Below are positions 5,756-7,105 of a DNA stretch of 7,105 nt, in pieces. The notes under the pieces are model-generated. The model was not told where the DNA came from. It ran no database searches and saw only the letters and a list, made by a program, of their open reading frames with translations. Made by a program: the position numbers and the translations under genes. Within the stretch, counting starts at the first letter, position 1. The number at the start of each line of letters is the position of its first letter. Origin of the DNA: Candidatus Nealsoniibacteriota bacterium (GTDB lineage Bacteria; Patescibacteriota; Minisyncoccia; Minisyncoccales; GWA2-38-27); assembly GCA_016867195.1 (NCBI GenBank), contig VGKE01000015.1, forward strand, positions 1 to 7,105, read 5' to 3'.

Positions 5756-6067
5756 TTAGGATTCTATTTTCTTTATCTCTACTTCGGTAAACGGCTGGCG
5801 ATGGCCGGTTTTCTTTTTGTAACGGGTTTTTGGTTTGTATTTAAAGACGATTACTTTCTTAGCTTTACCTTGGGATAAAATCTTGCCAATAACCTTAGCT
5901 CCTTTTACTAAAGGATTACCAATTTGAATTTTCTTATTTTTTTCAACAAGCAAAACCTGGTCAAAGGTTATTTCTTTACCCCCTTCTTCTTTTATCTTCT
6001 CTATTCTTATTTTATCTCCAAGAGAAACTTTATACTGTTTCCCTCCTGTTTTTATTACTGCTAACAT
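5756..6067 (-). CDS. rplU: 50S ribosomal protein bL21
   Basis: bL21 is a structural protein of the large ribosomal subunit that binds 23S rRNA. The 103-residue product matches the family length and is strongly basic. It starts MLAVIKTGGKQYKVSLGD, with the family's conserved opening (IKTGGKQYKV, 5-14). It ends with the signature region KYKPKTRYKKKTGHRQPFTE (76-95) followed by VEIKKI. The classical partner rpmA (bL27) is not adjacent: downstream lies convergent recR and upstream lies rmuC. No Shine-Dalgarno sequence or convincing promoter is seen, and the upstream spacer is a repeat block. Transcription may come from rmuC or from a promoter inside that block. Confidence 0.97.
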   Translation of the reverse strand: MLAVIKTGGKQYKVSLGDKIRIEKIKEEGGKEITFDQVLLVEKNKKIQIGNPLVKGAKVIGKILSQGKAKKVIVFKYKPKTRYKKKTGHRQPFTEVEIKKIES

Positions 6068-6080
6068 AATAAAAAATTAC

Positions 6081-6220
6081 TCTAATTGACCTAATTATTC
6101 TAATTTCTAATTATTCTAATCAAATCCCAAGTCCCAATTTCTAATGTCTAAACCGTTTTGGTCATTTTGTCATTGGTCATTGGGCATTGATTAGGTTAAT
6201 TAGAATAATTAGGTTAATTA
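6081..6220. repeat. AT-rich composite repeat block with long imperfect terminal inverted repeats
   Basis: The block fills most of the 173-bp spacer between rmuC and rplU. The outer arms at 6083-6105 and 6198-6220 are reverse complements at 22 of 23 positions. Each side also has short direct repeats: CTAATTATTCTAAT occurs at 6091-6104 and 6107-6120, and ATTAGGTTAATTA at 6190-6202 and 6208-6220. The centre carries degenerate repeats of GTCATT (about 6160-6187: GGTCATTTT, GTCATT, GGTCATT, GGGCATT). It encodes no protein. I recall similar TCTAATGTC...GGTCATTGG spacers in CPR genomes; this was not searched. A non-autonomous mobile element (MITE-like) or a structured spacer are both possible. Confidence 0.7.
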
Positions 6221-6240
6221 AAAATTTTAACAAAATATTC

Positions 6241-7105
6241 CTACTCATCAAGCATTGGAACATCAACTTCTTCTTCTGGTAATTTAATCTTTGTTTCTTT
6301 ATCTGTTATTCTTACCACATCTTTATCTACTTTGGCAAGTTCTTTTCTGGCTTTGTTATAAGTGCTGACTGTAACGCCCAAATGATTGCCCAATTTTGAC
6401 ATATATTCCGAATAAGCCCCCATATGTCTTCCTAACTTATCCACTTGCCTTATAATATCTTTCGCCTGCTCTGAAATTTTTTGATTTCTTAATCCCTGCA
6501 AAACTGTTTGCAAATACGCTAAAAATGATGTTGGAGAAACGACAATTACTTTTTTCTTGCCTGCATAATATATCAAGTTGTTTGTTTCATCGGTTATTGT
6601 CCCCACTTTATTTATAAGCAAATCATAATAAACCGCTTCCGAAGGAATAAACATAAAAGCAAAATCCATTGTATTTTCTTCCGGCTTAACATATTTGGAG
6701 GTTTCTTCTATTCTTATTTTTAAATCATTGATAAAAGCTTTTTCGTATTTCCTTTTCTCTTCGCCATCCGACTCTATTGCCCGATTATAGTTTTCTAAAC
6801 TAAACTTAGAATCAATTGGTATAATATGTTTATCTATAAATACTACTGCGTCTACGATGGTCCCGTCTTTAAAAGAATATTGAGGCTGGTAAGAACCGGG
6901 GGGTAAGACATTTTTTAAGACAATCTCTAAATAATACTCCCCCAAAACCCCCCTTTGTTTTGGATTTTTTAAAACATCCTGGAGATTACGAAGCTGGTCG
7001 GCGAAGCCGACAACCTGTTTATTGGTTTCATCTAAGCGAGTTAATTTTTCAGTAACATCCTGAATAATCTTAGCTGATTGACCAAACTGGGTCTGAATTG
7101 CTCTG
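6241..7105 (-). CDS. rmuC: RmuC family protein (DNA recombination protein), N-terminus beyond window edge
   Basis: RmuC-family proteins carry a restriction-endonuclease-like fold and are linked genetically to limiting inversions at short inverted repeats. The frame is open from the right edge to the TAG at 6241, giving 287 visible residues. An internal TTG at 6945 could be mistaken for a start, but conserved family sequence continues upstream of it (LKNPKQRGVLGEYYLE spans it). The visible N-terminal part (to about 7000) is helical and coiled-coil-like (KLTRLDETNKQVVGFADQL). The catalytic-type core includes DAVVFIDKHIIPIDSKFSLE, and later FAFMFIPSEAVYYDLL and VVSPTSFLAYLQTV. The missing upstream part would probably hold the rest of the coiled coil and, in many members, an N-terminal membrane anchor. 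The protein ends in an acidic tail (LPEEEVDVPMLDE). rplU follows 173 nt downstream. Confidence 0.95.
   Translation of the reverse strand, partial: RAIQTQFGQSAKIIQDVTEKLTRLDETNKQVVGFADQLRNLQDVLKNPKQRGVLGEYYLEIVLKNVLPPGSYQPQYSFKDGTIVDAVVFIDKHIIPIDSKFSLENYNRAIESDGEEKRKYEKAFINDLKIRIEETSKYVKPEENTMDFAFMFIPSEAVYYDLLINKVGTITDETNNLIYYAGKKKVIVVSPTSFLAYLQTVLQGLRNQKISEQAKDIIRQVDKLGRHMGAYSEYMSKLGNHLGVTVSTYNKARKELAKVDKDVVRITDKETKIKLPEEEVDVPMLDE

Noticed and set aside
6081..6220. CRISPR-like array in the repeated spacer.
   Set aside because: Units are short, degenerate and arranged as inverted repeats, without equal-length unique spacers or cas genes.
6241..6945. A 234-residue RmuC starting at the TTG at 6945.
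   Set aside because: The frame stays open to the window edge and conserved RmuC sequence continues upstream of the TTG, so it is an internal codon.
6997..7011. Small perfect hairpin GTCGGC-TTC-GCCGAC on the minus strand.
   Set aside because: It lies within conserved RmuC coding sequence (VGFAD) and is explained by codon choice; no T-tract follows.

Overview
The window is a compact, low-G+C bacterial chromosome fragment dominated by DNA replication, repair and translation genes. It suggests a member of the Candidate Phyla Radiation (Patescibacteria), probably Parcubacteria-like. This is inferred from the CysRS variant (GGKEH...HHTNE), a GtrA-type membrane protein next to dnaX, tightly packed divergent housekeeping genes, and dispersed palindromic repeats of a kind I recall from such genomes. 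TGA is used as a stop (cysS), so the UGA=Gly code of Gracilibacteria/SR1 does not apply. The taxonomic call is inference and was not tested by any search.

Layout. Positions 1-1679 hold a minus-strand pair: a GtrA-family membrane protein followed 2 nt later by dnaX, which runs off the left edge. A 194-bp divergent promoter region (1680-1873) separates this pair from cysS on the plus strand (1874-3241). A stem-loop (3252-3295) ends cysS and, more strongly, a 69-codon minus-strand gene of unknown function (3318-3527). That small gene has its own consensus-like promoter and the only clear Shine-Dalgarno sequence in the window. dnaB (3683-5044) and recR (5106-5732) follow on the plus strand, separated by a long perfect hairpin. 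recR converges on rplU (minus, 5756-6067) across a short bidirectional stem-loop. Upstream of rplU is a 173-bp AT-rich intergenic block built as a large imperfect palindrome, then the C-terminal part of rmuC (minus, 6241 to the right edge).

How the genes relate. DnaX (clamp loader) and DnaB (replicative helicase) act at the replication fork. RecR acts in RecFOR gap repair and RmuC is a nuclease-fold protein linked to limiting inversion-type rearrangements. CysRS and bL21 serve translation. None of this forms a new multi-gene system.

The parts most worth a second look are the orphan small gene with its complete transcription unit, a 16-residue repeat-like insertion in the zinc finger of RecR, and three unrelated palindromic or repeat-type elements in the spacers at 1712-1739, 5056-5095 and 6081-6220.
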